Shown here: positions 34,776 to 46,302 of the stretch, piece after piece
Layout of the letters: each line of letters starts with the position of its first letter
Position numbering within the stretch: the stretch's first letter is position 1
Origin: Peromyscus leucopus
Lineage: Eukaryota; Chordata; Mammalia; Rodentia; Cricetidae
Length of the DNA stretch: 64,000 nucleotides
Reading direction: 5' to 3'
Assembly: GCF_004664715.2 (NCBI RefSeq)
Contig: NC_051069.1
Span: forward strand, 77,522,647-77,586,646
Position numbers and translations under genes: made by a program
The notes under the pieces: generated by a model
What the model was told of the DNA's origin: nothing
Database searches by the model: none
The model's input: only the letters and a program-made list of their open reading frames with translations

Positions 34776-35092
34776 TATTTGTAATATTTAGTCTTCCCAA
34801 GTGTGATCTGTTTTCATTGTACTACTAACAGGTCACTCTTGATAATTCATTTTATGAATACAGAGAGTCTTTCTGAGAGATGTGAGTAGCCTTTTATCAG
34901 CATATTCATACAGAAGAGAAGCCTGCTTAATCATTCGTCATTTCCAGCTTAATTCTAGAAGAATCAATTGTGGAAAGATCACAATGAATCATTTTTGGGA
35001 TTTTTTTTTTTTTATCATGCAGGGGTATCTCACTAAAGAAAAAATAGATCACTGTCAAATATTTCTATAGTATTTTCATTTTTCTTTTCTTC

Positions 35093-35262
35093 TTTTTTTT
35101 GTGTGTTTTTTTTGAGACAGTGTTTCTTTGTGTAGTTTTGGCACCTGTCCTGGAACTCACTTTTTAGAGCAGACTGGACTTGAACTCACAGAAATCTGCC
35201 TGGCTCTGCCCCCCCCCCCATGCTGGGATTAAAGGTGTGTACCACCACCACCCTACTATTCA
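35093..35262 (-). mobile_element. B1 SINE
   Basis: Reverse B1 with a C9 tract in the centre. Confidence 0.83.
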
Positions 35263-36149
35263 TTTTTATAAAAAATTGTAATGAAGAGAGACTTACCAAC
35301 TTATGTATTATACATATGGATACAAGTAATGTTAAACATAATTACTTTAACAACAAATATTTGAGTATTGACCAGGCATAAAACATGAGTGGTGATATAG
35401 TCTGTGAAGGTACATTTGACTGAGTCTGGAGACATTCTTGTTTATTTAACTGGATGTTGGGAGCTGCTGATCATCAGCTCCTGGATAGAGGCCAGGGATC
35501 TGATACATTGCTTAAGGAACACTGAAGAGCCTCCTCAGGTTAGAAATTTATGTCAGAAATTTCTCTTAATGACACCTTAACTGTGACATGATAATACATA
35601 CAGCTAATATAATAAATATTGTGACAAATAGTGTGCTCTGTCATTTTCTGTTGCTGTAACAAAACACTTAATGTTTAGATCTTTACCAGGAGATTAAATT
35701 TATTTTGATGATAATTTCTTTTTTAGGTTGAAAATCGAAGATCAGGTAGTTTCATCATTTTAGCTTCTACCTTGGGCCTGCTTAGCTGTTTTACAACATG
35801 CTGAAGAGTTGTAAAGGGAACAAGCTCTGTGTAGAGAGATAGCAAATGTGCTTTGACCCTGCATTAAAAGTAACACAAAATTATGGGAGTAAGCCCAAGA
35901 TTAGCACTAATCCCTTTTGTGGCATTTTCCCTTGATCCAGTTCCTCTTCCTCCTTTCCTTGCCATCTGGCAGAGGTTCACTCACCTTTCAACATTACCAC
36001 ACAGTGGGCCAAGTTTTACCTAGCACATACAATTTTGAAAGGAATTTACACTAACTTCTACTGCAAGGTAATGCTGTTTTAAGTATGACACATAGAAGAA
36101 TTATACTATACATTTTCTACTAAAGAATGTAAAATTTTAATTTATATAA
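35263..36149. other. Intergenic between the two genes
   Basis: No gene. 35635-36030 has the look of an old interspersed repeat ('ctgttgctgtaacaaaacac') that I cannot name. Confidence 0.4.
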
Positions 36150-36336
36150 AAATTTTTGTTGTTGCTTTGAGACAAGGTCTCCTTATTATGTAGCTTTTGC
36201 TGTCCTAGACTTGCTATGTAGACCCATCTGACCTTGAAATTTGCTATGTAAATTAGACTGACCTGCAACTCACATATCTACTTGTCTCTGCCCCCCAAAT
36301 CTGGGATTAAAGGTGTGTGCCAACATTGCTAGCCAG
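36150..36336 (-). mobile_element. Old B1-related element
   Basis: Diverged reverse B1 with a duplicated middle part ('gctatgtagac' / 'gctatgtaaat'). Confidence 0.6.
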
Positions 36337-36850
36337 TTTCTATTTTTATTACCTAAATCATAAGTAAAACACATACCCCCATGTCTTCACTGTGCATAGT
36401 TGCACCCAGTAATAAAAAAAGCATTTTTGTAGACATGTACAACCCTTGCACATTACTTTGCACAGATTAACTGTTAATTAACTCAGACAGCTGTCAACAA
36501 TGGTAATATTTTATTTCATCCAGTTAAATGCAGTCTCTGGAAGATGAATTTCTAATTTAGAAATTGGTACCTGCACAGGTATAGATATGTATGCCAAAGG
36601 ATGTGTGATGAGTTACTCTGTATAATTGAATCTCCAGTTATGGAATGCTAGGTGCATGCCCACTAATAGCTATTTAATTGGTAAGCTTTGTTTCGACTAC
36701 ACTTTAATGAAAAAAAGAGATGTATTTACTTGACTTTACATGTAAGTGTTTTGCCTGAATAAATGTACATATGTTATGTATGTCCACCACATGCATGTCT
36801 GGGGCCTGAGAAGGTCAGATGAGGTCCTAGATGAAAAGCCACATTCATTT

Positions 36851-37014
36851 TTTTTTTTTTTTTTGGTTTTTCGAGACAGGGTTTCTCTGTGTAGCTTTGC
36901 GCCTTTCCTGGAACTCACTTGGTAGCCCAGGCTGGCCTCGAACTCACAGAGATCCGCCTGCCTCTGCCTCCCAAGTGCTGGGATTAAAGGCGTGCGCCAC
37001 CACCGCCCGGCTCG
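36851..37014 (-). mobile_element. Young B1 SINE, cricetid-type variant
   Basis: Nearly consensus reverse B1, with T18 tail and 'tttgcgcctttcctggaact'. Flanked by 'gccacattcattttt' at both sides (36838-36852 and 37014-37028), a target-site duplication. Confidence 0.93.
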
Positions 37015-37299
37015 CCACATTCATTTTTATCCCATCTCTCTTGCATTTTGAAAGATCATAGAGAATGTGGGATGGCCATGTAAAAACTTTAGCTACGATT
37101 TCTCAAAGACAAGCATTACCTGGGGTAAGCCTTTGCCTCTTCCCCTACTTTTTTTTAGGATGACTGTACAATGGAGTAAAATGAAGCCTGTTTTAAAATC
37201 TGCCCACAAAGATATATTTTACAAAACATTACTGTGTTCCAGCAATATATACCACAGGGGTTTTAATGGGAAACAAAAATAAAGTTCAGAGATTCTAGC

Positions 37300-37800
37300 C
37301 AGGGAAACAGGCTAACTATGGATCATCACTTCTCCCTCCTCTTCCAAATCCAATCCCCTAGTCTCAGCTCAGGCATTGTAGCAGACCATCTGCTGTAACC
37401 TTCCCTTCCTCTCTGCCCCCACCTCTAGTGGATTACACAGATCTTCCCCTCCAACTTTCTTTCCTGCTTCTAATCACATTATTCCAGCCTCCAAACACCA
37501 GCATGCATTCCCTAGGAACCCTTCAGTGAAGCCTGCCAGAGAAGCAAGTAGGCTAGGGAAGCAGGCAGGCTAACTGAAGATCTTCAGTCTTCTCTCCAAA
37601 TCCAATGCCCTAGTCTCAGCCCAGCTCTGTAGCAGACTACCTGCTGTGGCCTCCCTTCACTCTCTGTCCCATTTCCCAGGGCACAAATTAGATTCTGGTG
37701 GAACACCTGCTTTTCTCCATCCTAAGAACTTCCTTAACTCTCTTACACCAGCACACCCAGCACTACTTATCAGCTCCTGGTACTTAGAAACACATTTTAC
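37300..37800. repeat. Tandem repeat of about 252 bases, one and a half copies
   Basis: 'ccaaatccaat' plus 'cctagtctcagc' and 'gtagcaga' plus 'ctgctgt' recur at 37344 and 37596. Looks like monomers of a rodent L1 5' UTR or other repeat, about 0.4-0.9 kb upstream of the Trim43-type TATA box. Confidence 0.55.
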
Positions 37801-37934
37801 CCAGAATATTTTCTAAAATCACAGATTGATATCATTAAGTTTGAAATTACAAAAGGAAAAGCAGGAATATAAGCACACCACAAATTATTTAAAAACAGTG
37901 AAATATTGTAGCAAAAATTCCTTTTATTTATTTT

Positions 37935-38053
37935 TTTAAGAAAAGTTTTCACTGTATATCCTAGGCAGACCTTAAACTAAAACTCCTCCTGCTTTAGCAG
38001 GTCATCCTCTGGTACTCTAAGGATTAAAGGTGTGAGCTACCACAGCCAGCTAA
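37935..38053 (-). mobile_element. Old B1-related element
   Basis: Diverged reverse B1 with 'aaggattaaaggtgtgagctacc'. Confidence 0.6.
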
Positions 38054-38216
38054 GCATGACCTCAGGAAACTTTGTTGTGGAGATTTGTTTGTGGATACTG
38101 GCCATAGAGTTAAGTCAATCTTCCATCCATTTAGAATACTGCTATTTACAGGAGCTCAAGTACAGCAAGCATCAGTAAAAGCAACATGGAAGGAAGTGGG
38201 TATGGTCTTTAGAAAG

Positions 38217-38404
38217 TATATAAGGACATTCCAGGGGCCAGACAGCTTCATTCTTCTCTAGACCAGACAGAGTGAGTCTCCATATCTTCTGACTCCTAGA
38301 CTGCTAGATCTATCCACTCCACACATTGGGGATCACACCCCAGAGCTGAGCTAATATTGCTGTGTCTTCTCAAAACACTGCTGAGACTGGAGACTATTTC
38401 TTGG
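38217..38404 (+). promoter_or_regulatory. Trim43: TATA promoter and non-coding exon 1 of the Trim43-type gene
   Basis: TATATAAG lies at 38217-38224, and a pyrimidine-rich start region follows about 25-30 bases later (near 38247). The next 155 bases contain no obvious repeat and end in TTGG before the donor GTGAGT at 38405. Splicing from this donor to the acceptor at 40669 places the ATG four bases into the next exon. Start site and exon limits are inferred from sequence signals only. Confidence 0.55.
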
Positions 38405-39100
38405 GTGAGTGCATAATTTAAGATTGAAAGTCAGTGTTTTCTATTTTAATTTATTACAAAACTGAGGTTTCTGCTTAAAAATGCTTGAAATTTGTCTATT
38501 TTTCAAAAGAGATTCTGCTCCCATTTGGTCATCTTGTTTTGTAAAAATACTGTGAGTTACAGCTATAGATGATTGTAGTTTATCCATTCACAGTGTTTCT
38601 TTGCTCTGATGTTCTACCTTTCAATTTTGTTCTCTCTCTAAATTTTAGGAATATTTATAGAGAATTTCTGTATGTAGTTCATAGATGTGAGATTAACACC
38701 TCTAAATCAATTTTACATGTATAATATATGAAATAATTGCTCTGAAGAGATTGATGATTACTAGCATTTAGAGATATATTCTATGAGTATGATGTATTAA
38801 AGTGAAAACTCATTATTTAGCAAAGGAAAATATTTTAGTATTTTCTGTTGTAAACTATAGGAAAACATTACAGTGTGAAATAATGCTTGATAATAGTTTA
38901 CCATCTTTTAAAATCTGGCTTTTCCTGCTATTGGTTGATTTGCTAGGTTGGAAGTATACATGTGATGAATTTAGAGAAAACTAAACACAATATTCTATTC
39001 AGAAAAGTACATCCTGGTTATAATCTGGTGCAATTTTTAAATTCTGCATTCAGTTTTCATTATTTCTGTGAATTTATAAATTATTTTGGAATGAAGTATC

Positions 39101-39411
39101 AGAAGCTCATTTTTTAGTAAAAGTGGGGACCTGTATGGCCCTGGCTCCAGTTTTGGTTAACTGTTGCCTTGCTTGCTGACCTTGACCTTGATATCCTCCC
39201 TAAGCTAATTCCCTGCTGAGTTCTACCCTCCTGAATGCTTAAGGCAAGTTCCTTGTCTGTATATCCTGCATATTGGGCATAAACAGCTTACTTGCAAGAT
39301 TGTAAAACATCAGTAGCACCTTCTGCCCTATAGGGTTCCCCCATTGTGCTGTAAGCCTGTATTTAAGACCTCTTTCCTCCTTCAATAAACAGCATTAGGC
39401 ATTCAAAAAAA
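39101..39411 (+). mobile_element. Retroposed LTR-type transcript with poly(A) and target-site duplication
   Basis: Contains a 'tatttaag' box and 'caataaacagc' near the right end, then nine A. AATGAAGTATC flanks it at 39090-39100 and 39412-39422. LTR integrases make 4-6 base duplications, so an 11-base duplication plus poly(A) points to L1-type retroposition. It lies in the 5' intron of the Trim43-type gene. Confidence 0.6.
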
Positions 39412-39422
39412 AATGAAGTATC

Positions 39423-40669
39423 TAGTATACAGAAAAAAATACCAAATGGGGGTGATTACGTAAGTTAAGGAAGGGAGCATTGGAGTCTCCATCTCTTTTC
39501 TAAAATAATCTTGACAATGAGTATTAGTATTATTTTCAAGGTAAATAGTACTACCAGCTAAAGCCATGGACTCAATTTGCATCAGATCTCACAAGCTGAA
39601 GTTATTTGGGGGATGTTTATCTCAGTCAATCCAAGATTCTTTATTTGTGTAGATGTTCAAAGAGAAGGAACAATGGGTACCTGTTGATTAAATAGGAAAT
39701 TCTGCTGTAGTCATGAGAGCCTCATTTATGCATCAAGGTTCATCCAATAAACTGAAGCCACGAACTGTATCTTTGATAAACAAACAAGTTTCCACAGAGA
39801 GTACCCTAGATTTCAACTTGATGGGATTTTGGATAGATATGGTAACCTCGGGATGTCTGTGAAGGATTATTGGGGGGTAGATTCACTACAGTTGGTAAGA
39901 TCCACACTAAATGCTCATGAGGTCACTTGACCATTCCATGGGTTGAGGTCTCAAAGTAAGGAAAAGGGAACAGGAGCTGAGCAGCAAGAGTTCCTTGTTT
40001 TCTTCTTGCTGATTTTGGATGCAATGCGACCAGCTCCCTCAAGCTACTGCCACCATTTCTTCCCCATAATGATGGACATATCCTTGAATTATGAGCCTCC
40101 CTAATTCTTATTCTTGGTAACTATTTGCATCAGAAAGAAGTCAAGTAACTAATGTTGCCTTCAAGTGTCGAGGGGTGGGACAGGAGGATGTGAAGGACTA
40201 AGATGCTAAAATCAGAAATGAAGCAAAGCATTTACTAGGGACCATGTGAAATAGGGAGTGTTTTCTTGGATAGCCAACAAAGAAGGGTGTGTTTAACCTA
40301 CCTATGTCTGTAGTGAAGGGCATACATGTGGACTTGAAGGAGTTTGATCACTCTAGTGTATATTTATTTATAAACACTTGGAAAGCATGTCTCAGACCAG
40401 CAACTAAGACACTAATTTGAATGAGGTCTCCAAAAAAGATGCAGGTGGAATGGCTCAGAAGGACATCAGATTAATCTATATTTCTGTCAAGAAGAGTGAA
40501 ACAGGAAAGATCAGCAACTGCAATCCTATACTTATGTTGATTTTTTTGTTCCTGAAAAATGAAGCCTGCTTTGCCATACACAGAATTAAATCACAACTTG
40601 CATCAGTTTTTGTGCTGTTTCTAGCTTCTCTGGAGTCGAATAATAGTAATTCTGCTTTTCTTCCTTCAG
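39423..40669. other. 5' intron of the Trim43-type gene
   Basis: Repeat-poor. An open frame at 40417-40731 overlaps the first coding exon in another frame and is not supported. Confidence 0.5.
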
Positions 40670-41121
40670 AAAAATGGAGTCAGACATTTCACAAGCCTTC
40701 CAGAAAGAACTCACCTGCTTCATCTGCCTAAACTGCCTGACAGATCCAGTCACCACAAGTTGTGGTCACAGCTTCTGTCGAGCCTGCCTCCAACTTTCCT
40801 GGGAAGACTTCCAACCTCCTGTCCAATGCCCTATGTGTAGGGAACAATATCAGAAGGAATTGAGAACCAACATTGTTTTGAAGAAGTTGGTGACCATTGT
40901 CAGACAAGCCAGCCTCATGAAGGACCTAAGCTCTGAGGAGCAAAAGTGTGTGACCCACGAGGATACTAAGAGGATCTTCTGTCCTGAGAACAGGCTCTTC
41001 CTCTGTGAACTCTGCTCTAACTCCCATGAGCACAGAGGACACAGACACTGTCCCATTGAAGCAGCTGCTGAGGATGAAATGGTGACTGATGTTTCTGAGA
41101 GAACTTGCAAGCTGGAGAGAG
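40670..41121 (+). CDS. Trim43: Trim43-type exon with start codon, RING and B-box
   Basis: The acceptor TTCCTTCAG ends at 40669 and only four UTR bases precede ATG 40674. RING ligands are C15, C18, C30, H32, C35, C38, C52 and C55. In the B-box, C92, H95, C103, C111, C114, H120 and H123 are present, but the position usually filled by aspartate (residue 106) is asparagine. The donor is AG before GTAGGC at 41122, leaving phase 1. Confidence 0.9.
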
Positions 41122-44100
41122 GTAGGCTTAGCAAACCACAGGAAGATGCTGGTCCTCATTAGTAACAAGCCACACTGTTTACAGAATGGTGTAACTTTAA
41201 TAACAGCTAATGAAGAAAGGGTGATTAGGACTGTAAACATCAGTCCTTTGGGGGACCGATGAGTGTAAAGATCATTTGTATTTTATGATACTTTATGCCC
41301 AGGTCACTGGAAAGTGCAATACTAACTTCTTATCTTTTAAAAGTGTCTATGACTGGAGACTAAATTAGAAAATGTACATTGGACTCAACTAGAGAGAAGC
41401 ATCTGGTACTCTCACTACATTAATTGTATTAATTGCCCAAGAGTTTGTCTATCAGTTATATTTTCCAAAATTGATATTCATTGTTTTTTTTTTACAAGAT
41501 AGACTTTTGAAGCAAATGGCATCTTTATGGGAGAAGGTCCAAGAAAATCAAGAGAATTTAGAGGCAGAGAACAGAATAAGAAATCTCTGGACTGTGAGTA
41601 TGAGAACCATGCTTAAAATCTGCTTGATGCAGATATTTTCAAAATTTGCCATTCATGATTTGAATATAAGGCCTAGGATAGGGTACTTGGAATATGTGTC
41701 CTATTCACTTTTAAATCTTAGTGTATAATATTTCCCTGTTCTTGGAAAAAATGGTCTGCCTCTTGCAGAAGCGTCTGGGACTAATGAGTGAATTGCTGAC
41801 AGTTCTGCACACTGCATTAGACTCTATGACTACACCATGAATTCTAATTACTACATGCAGAGTTTCATGACTTTGTGAACATATGAATGATCATTCTTTT
41901 TTTCAGGCACCTCTGCACCTCTAATATAAGTGTAAATGCATCTTAGGGTTGGATTGCCTGTGTAATCAATAAAGAAGAAATAAATGGAACCAAGGCATTT
42001 ACATTTTCTGAGGTGTGAAGACAGTCAATCATAGTATATGCATCAGAGTTATACAAGTCATTTGTGGAATTTAAGCATAGGAGGATGGAATGAGGGAGGA
42101 CAAAATACTTTGCAAATATGATTGGGAATGTGTTTTTTTCTTCAGTACTACTTGACTTTTCGGGAAGAAATGATCAGGACAGAGTATAGAAAGCTACATC
42201 CACTCCTCTGTGAAGAGGAAGAGAAACACATCGAGTCTATGAGAAATGAAGGCCAATGTGTTTTAGAGAAACTCAGGACAAGTGAAGCCATGGTGATGCA
42301 AAAGAGTAAAGAACTAAGAGAAATGTATCAGGAGCTGATGGCAATGTCCCAGGAGCCATATGTGGTCCTGCTGCAGGTGAGCATGGAGGAGTGCAGGAAG
42401 AGGCTTTATTGTCTTAGTCCCACAGTGGTGATTGTTATACTAAGATAGCTTTCAATATTCCCTACACTTTTTATGAGAGTTTTCTTTTCAGAAATTTTCT
42501 GGAGAAACAAAATTCTGTAATAATCTTGAAAGAACCAGCTTTTTGAAATTATGTCAGTTGATTCTCCAGGGATTATGTCCTAACTTTTGTCTTTTGTGCC
42601 TTGCTTCTCCAAAAACTGAAATTCAATGGTTTAGGTTTCCAATATTTTTTACCTGTACTTGTATATTGTGCATATTTAATGTAACCCATGGCTTAATTTC
42701 TTTTGTTTGAGTGTTGTGTTTTTGAGAGTCTTTTAGGAGTTTTGCATTTTGAGATAGGATCCTATTTGGTAGTACATAATACCTTGCAACTCAGTAATGC
42801 TCAGGCCTCTAACCCTGCAATTCTGAAATACACATGTGAAGCACCATGCAGGGGTGAGGCCACCCTTTTGAAGTATCCTTCGCTAAAGTATCCCTATGGC
42901 TTGTAGAGAAGCTCAGGGAATGTTACCTTTGCAGACAGGTGGGTGATCAAAAGCAATGTACAGTCGATACCCATATCCTTCTCAAATTTGACTCTCCAGT
43001 TTGATTTCATCAAGAATTGAAGATCTGCTAATCTACTTGGTTGACATTATCTTAAAACATGAATATAATTTCCCAGGATAGATTCGTGTGATGTTGACTG
43101 ACATTTATATGAACTTTAGAAACAAACATTTTATTTCAATTCTTCAGATATCTAATCTTGTTTTGTTTTCTTTGCAGCGTTTGGAGGACGTGTTCAGAAG
43201 GTAAGTTTAGCCATCAGTGCAAGTCAGGACACCCTGAAATATGCTGTAAAATTGTCCAAGTTGCCTTAGGAAAGTGCAGATGTCTTTTATATAAAAAATA
43301 CTAAATTGTTTTTGTGTGATGTTTTTGGGATTTTTTTATTTGTTTTGTTATTTTTATGTGTGTGTGAATGTGTGTGCATGTAAATGCACTTGTGTGCAGG
43401 TCAGAGGATAACTTTCAGGGGACAACTTCTCTTTCCCTCAAGGGTTCCAAGGATTGGACTCAAGTTGTCAGGGTTGTGTAACCTGAGGTGTTTGGCTGAA
43501 CTTGGAATGAACCTTTTCCTAATCACTGTGTGATTTCTTTAGCACCACACACATCAGTATTTTCTTTTCCTTGCAGGAGTGAGTCAATACAGCTGAGCAT
43601 GCCACAGCCTATTAAGACAGAACTCAATGCTCTACTCATCACTGGACTGACTGAAAGTTACAACCAGTTCCAAGGTGAGTGTCTTCACTAATAAGATGAT
43701 GAGAGGTATCATCTTTGCAAACACAAATATTTTAACTCCCCAGAAATATGTCTAGGTAAGTCAAATCTATTATTATTGAATCACATGGTCATCTTACAAA
43801 CAAACCAACAAACAGAAATGCATACTTATATCATGTTGTATGTAATAGTTGCAGAAAAGAGACTATCAGTTGTTCATTGAGTAGAATGGTTATTTCACTC
43901 TGGACAGTATGATTCAAACCAAGTGTAGCCAGGGATGGAGATATTTGACTATTTTCTTTTCAATGTGTTAGAAATTAATTTCTTAATTTGAATTTTACTC
44001 CATAGATTAAAAAATACACAAGATAAAGAGGTGCACACCAGTAATCCCAGCATCAAAAACCTAGTGGGAGGAGGACTGCCAATGAGTTTAAGGACAGTCT

Positions 44101-45308
44101 GGTTAACATAGTGAGTTTCTTGCCAGTCTAGGACAAAGAGCAAATCCCTATCACAAAAGGAACCAAACAAAAACATAAAATAACTAAATAGACAAAGCCA
44201 TGTATCATGAGAAATGAAAATAAACCAAATTGATAGGACATGAGGCAGTGTTTAAATCCCCATTTTACATCAAAAATGTCAATTGTAACCTCACAGAGAA
44301 AGAGTATCAGAGGAACCAGAGGTTAAAGGAGGACAAATACATTGGGGATCCACTTCTAGAGCATATTTAGATTCTCCTAGAGTATAAATATGCTCAGGTA
44401 GATGCAAATGAAAACACCAATATGAAAGTTATCACTACTTATATCTACATAAAAATGACTTTTCATGTAGATCCATGAGCACAGCCTTTGCTCTGGCCCT
44501 TGCTGCAATGCACACATCTTCCCTTAGGCAGGTGTTATTAAAAGTCACCTGACAGAAGTAGGCTGAGGCTACCTCCTCTACGTTATCTAAAATATTCAAA
44601 AAATTAGAGCATGCTACCATTCTTTTCTGTGGAAATCCTTGACATTGGTTTATTTTAGCCAAATTAATCCTCAAGTCTTAGCATTCTCTTTTTAAAATCC
44701 ACGAAGACTCTATGGACCGCTCTCACCCGAGAATGCAAATTGTCATTTTACCTAAAATGTTGTTTCTTCCCACAGTGCTCATTATCTTTGACAACTTAGC
44801 CATGTTGCATTACAAGATGAACCTATTTAATGCCATGAGAAGATTGAGCTTCAGACCTCACCATAAAGATACACCTGAGGATTCTGTTGGATGCTATTTG
44901 GCTTCCTGGAGGTCACAGAGCTTCATCTCAGGGAAATATTACTGGGAGATTGTTTTGAAGGACTCTTGGGACTGGGCTGTAGGGGTTTGTAAGGATTCCT
45001 GCTTAAGGAATAGAGACCAACTGATTGAATCTGAAGTGGCATTTCTTCTTGTGTATGTGAAGGAGGGTAATCATTACAGCCTCCTCACCACACACCCAGT
45101 ATTCCAGCACTATATAGAGAAGCCACTGGGCCGAGTTGGTGTGTTCCTTGATTGTGAGGAGGGATGTTTAAGTTTTGTGAATGTTGCCAAGAGTTCCCTC
45201 ATACACAAGTACCCTCCTGGCACCTTCAGTTACCCTGTCTGGCCTTTCTTCTCCAATGGGCAAACTGCAGTCCAGTACCAAGTGATTTTTAAGTCCTCCC
45301 TACTGTAA
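40674..45308 (+). CDS. Trim43: Trim43-type E3 ubiquitin ligase, 475 residues, intact
   Basis: Six coding exons (40674-41121, 41499-41593, 42146-42376, 43178-43200, 43577-43674, 44776-45308) sum to 1428 bases with consistent phases and no premature stop. Domains: C3HC4 RING at residues 15-55 with all eight ligands, B-box 2 at about 92-125, coiled coil at about 150-260, and a C-terminal B30.2/SPRY domain at about 300-475. The N-terminal [15 protein letters not shown], the YRKLHP segment of the coiled coil and the [15 protein letters not shown] segment of SPRY place it in the TRIM43/48/49/64/77 group, closest to TRIM43. Known for the group: RING ubiquitin ligases; human TRIM43 is a DUX4 target in early embryos and restricts herpesviruses through the centrosome. 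The rodent family is multicopy, so orthology to a particular copy is open. Confidence 0.9.
41499..41593 (+). CDS. Trim43: Trim43-type coiled-coil exon, 95 bases
   Basis: The acceptor TTTACAAG ends at 41498 and the donor GTGAGT starts at 41594. It encodes residues 150-181, including [20 protein letters not shown], matching the short exon of about 96 bases common to TRIM genes. Its end in phase 0 fits the next exon. Confidence 0.85.
42146..42376 (+). CDS. Trim43: Trim43-type coiled-coil exon, 231 bases
   Basis: 231 bases is the hallmark length for the second coiled-coil exon of TRIM genes. It runs from after TTCTTCAG to before GTGAGC and gives 77 codons in phase 0. The translation is rich in Glu, Lys and Leu and includes YRKLHPLL and [11 protein letters not shown]. 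Confidence 0.92.
43178..43200 (+). CDS. Trim43: Trim43-type 23-base micro-exon
   Basis: A 23-base exon between TTTGCAG and GTAAGT, encoding RLEDVFR plus two bases. The same tiny exon is a conserved landmark in TRIM genes, and its phase joins both neighbours correctly. Confidence 0.88.
43350..43556 (-). mobile_element. B4/RSINE-like element
   Basis: GT-rich start and 'gtcagaggataactttcagg', in the short intron before the linker exon of the Trim43-type gene. Confidence 0.6.
43577..43674 (+). CDS. Trim43: Trim43-type linker exon before B30.2
   Basis: 98 bases between CCTTGCAG and GTGAGT. It encodes the proline-containing linker with [17 protein letters not shown], matching the MPQP segment that precedes SPRY in TRIM43-group proteins. 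It leaves phase 1. Confidence 0.87.
44022..44162 (+). mobile_element. Old B1-related element
   Basis: Diverged forward B1 with 'caccagtaatcccagcatc'. Confidence 0.6.
44776..45308 (+). CDS. Trim43: Trim43-type B30.2/SPRY exon
   Basis: The acceptor CCCACAG ends at 44775. The 533 bases encode the SPRY core: the YYWEIVL strand, WDWAVGVC, the GVFLDCEEG turn and a PVWPFF strand, ending VIFKSSLL and TAA. The domain is uninterrupted and of normal size. It is the substrate-recognition part of TRIM proteins and the most likely target of diversifying selection. Confidence 0.92.
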
Positions 45309-45334
45309 TGTTACCTCATTTATTGCTACTAAAT

Positions 45335-45351
45335 ATTAAAATACTATTAAA
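45335..45351 (+). terminator. Tandem ATTAAA signals after the Trim43-type stop
   Basis: ATTAAA occurs at 45335-45340 and 45346-45351, 27-43 bases after the stop and just before a GT-rich stretch. The 3' UTR would be very short. Polyadenylation in the L1 fragment downstream is an alternative. Confidence 0.45.
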
Positions 45352-45431
45352 GAAAATACTGGTCGACTATGTTATTTTTTCCCCTGTGGTCCACATATTC
45401 CACAAGAACATTTCCTTTCATAGTGATTTTT

Positions 45432-46132
45432 TCCATTTTTCTTTATTAAGAAATTTTCTACTCACTCTACATACCACCCACTGATGCCTACTCCTCCCTT
45501 TTCCACCTCCCAGTCTTCCTTCCCATGCTATCCCACATCCCCACATCCCTCAAATCAATATCTTCCATGGGGAGTCATCAGTGCCCAGCACACAGAGCAT
45601 AGGCAGGTCCAAGCCCCTTCCCAGGGCACCAAGGCTGCACAAGGCTTCACACCACAGGCACCGGATTCCCAAAAGCCTGCCCATGCACCAGGGACAGATC
45701 CCGATCCCCCTGCCTGGGTGCTCCACAAACAGTTCAAGGGAAACAACCATCCTTCGTTCCAGAGGGCCTAGTCCAGTCCCATGGGAGCTCCACAACCACT
45801 CGTCTGCAGTTCATGCACATCCACTAGTGTCGCCGGTCATCTCTGCACGTCTTCCTGTTATGATCTGGATGTCCCCGCCTGCAGAATCCCTCCTCTCTCT
45901 CATCAATTAGATTCCCAGAACTCAGCCTGGTGCCTGGCTTGGATCACTGCATCTGCCTGCATCTGTTCTATGATGATAGTTAGGATATTCGCTAGACCAG
46001 TCACCCTCTGGACCACTGCCAGCAGTCCAAAATGCAAAAATACTCAAAAAAAAAAAAAAAAAAAAACAAAAAAACAAACAAACAAAAAAACTGGCTAACT
46101 GAATCCAGGAATACATAAAAAAAAAAATCCAT
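45432..46132 (-). mobile_element. L1 3' UTR-type fragment with 13-base target-site duplication
   Basis: 45480-46020 reads as reverse-oriented rodent L1 3' UTR. CATAGTGATTTTT occurs at 45419-45431 and again at 46133-46145. The right end carries A-rich runs at 46044-46089 and 46117-46128, so the antisense body plus right-hand poly(A) suggests an inverted (twin-primed) insertion. Confidence 0.65.
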
Positions 46133-46302
46133 CATAGTGATTTTTGTTTGCTTGTTTTTGTGTACCTGACATTAAGTAATTAAGTTTAGATACTAAGGGA
46201 CTAGTCTTAGAGACTGAGGCTCTAGTTCAGTGTTAAATCCCCTTTTAAGTATGCTCAGGACCCTCAGTTGGATTCTAGCACCATAAAAATATGCTCTAGC
46301 TA

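Noticed and set aside
38111..38121. TAAGTCAATCT as a DUX-family binding site
   Set aside because: Two mismatches to the recalled DUX4 motif; such matches are common by chance.
40417..40731. 104-codon frame upstream of the Trim43-type start
   Set aside because: It overlaps the RING exon in another frame and crosses the acceptor site; no homology.
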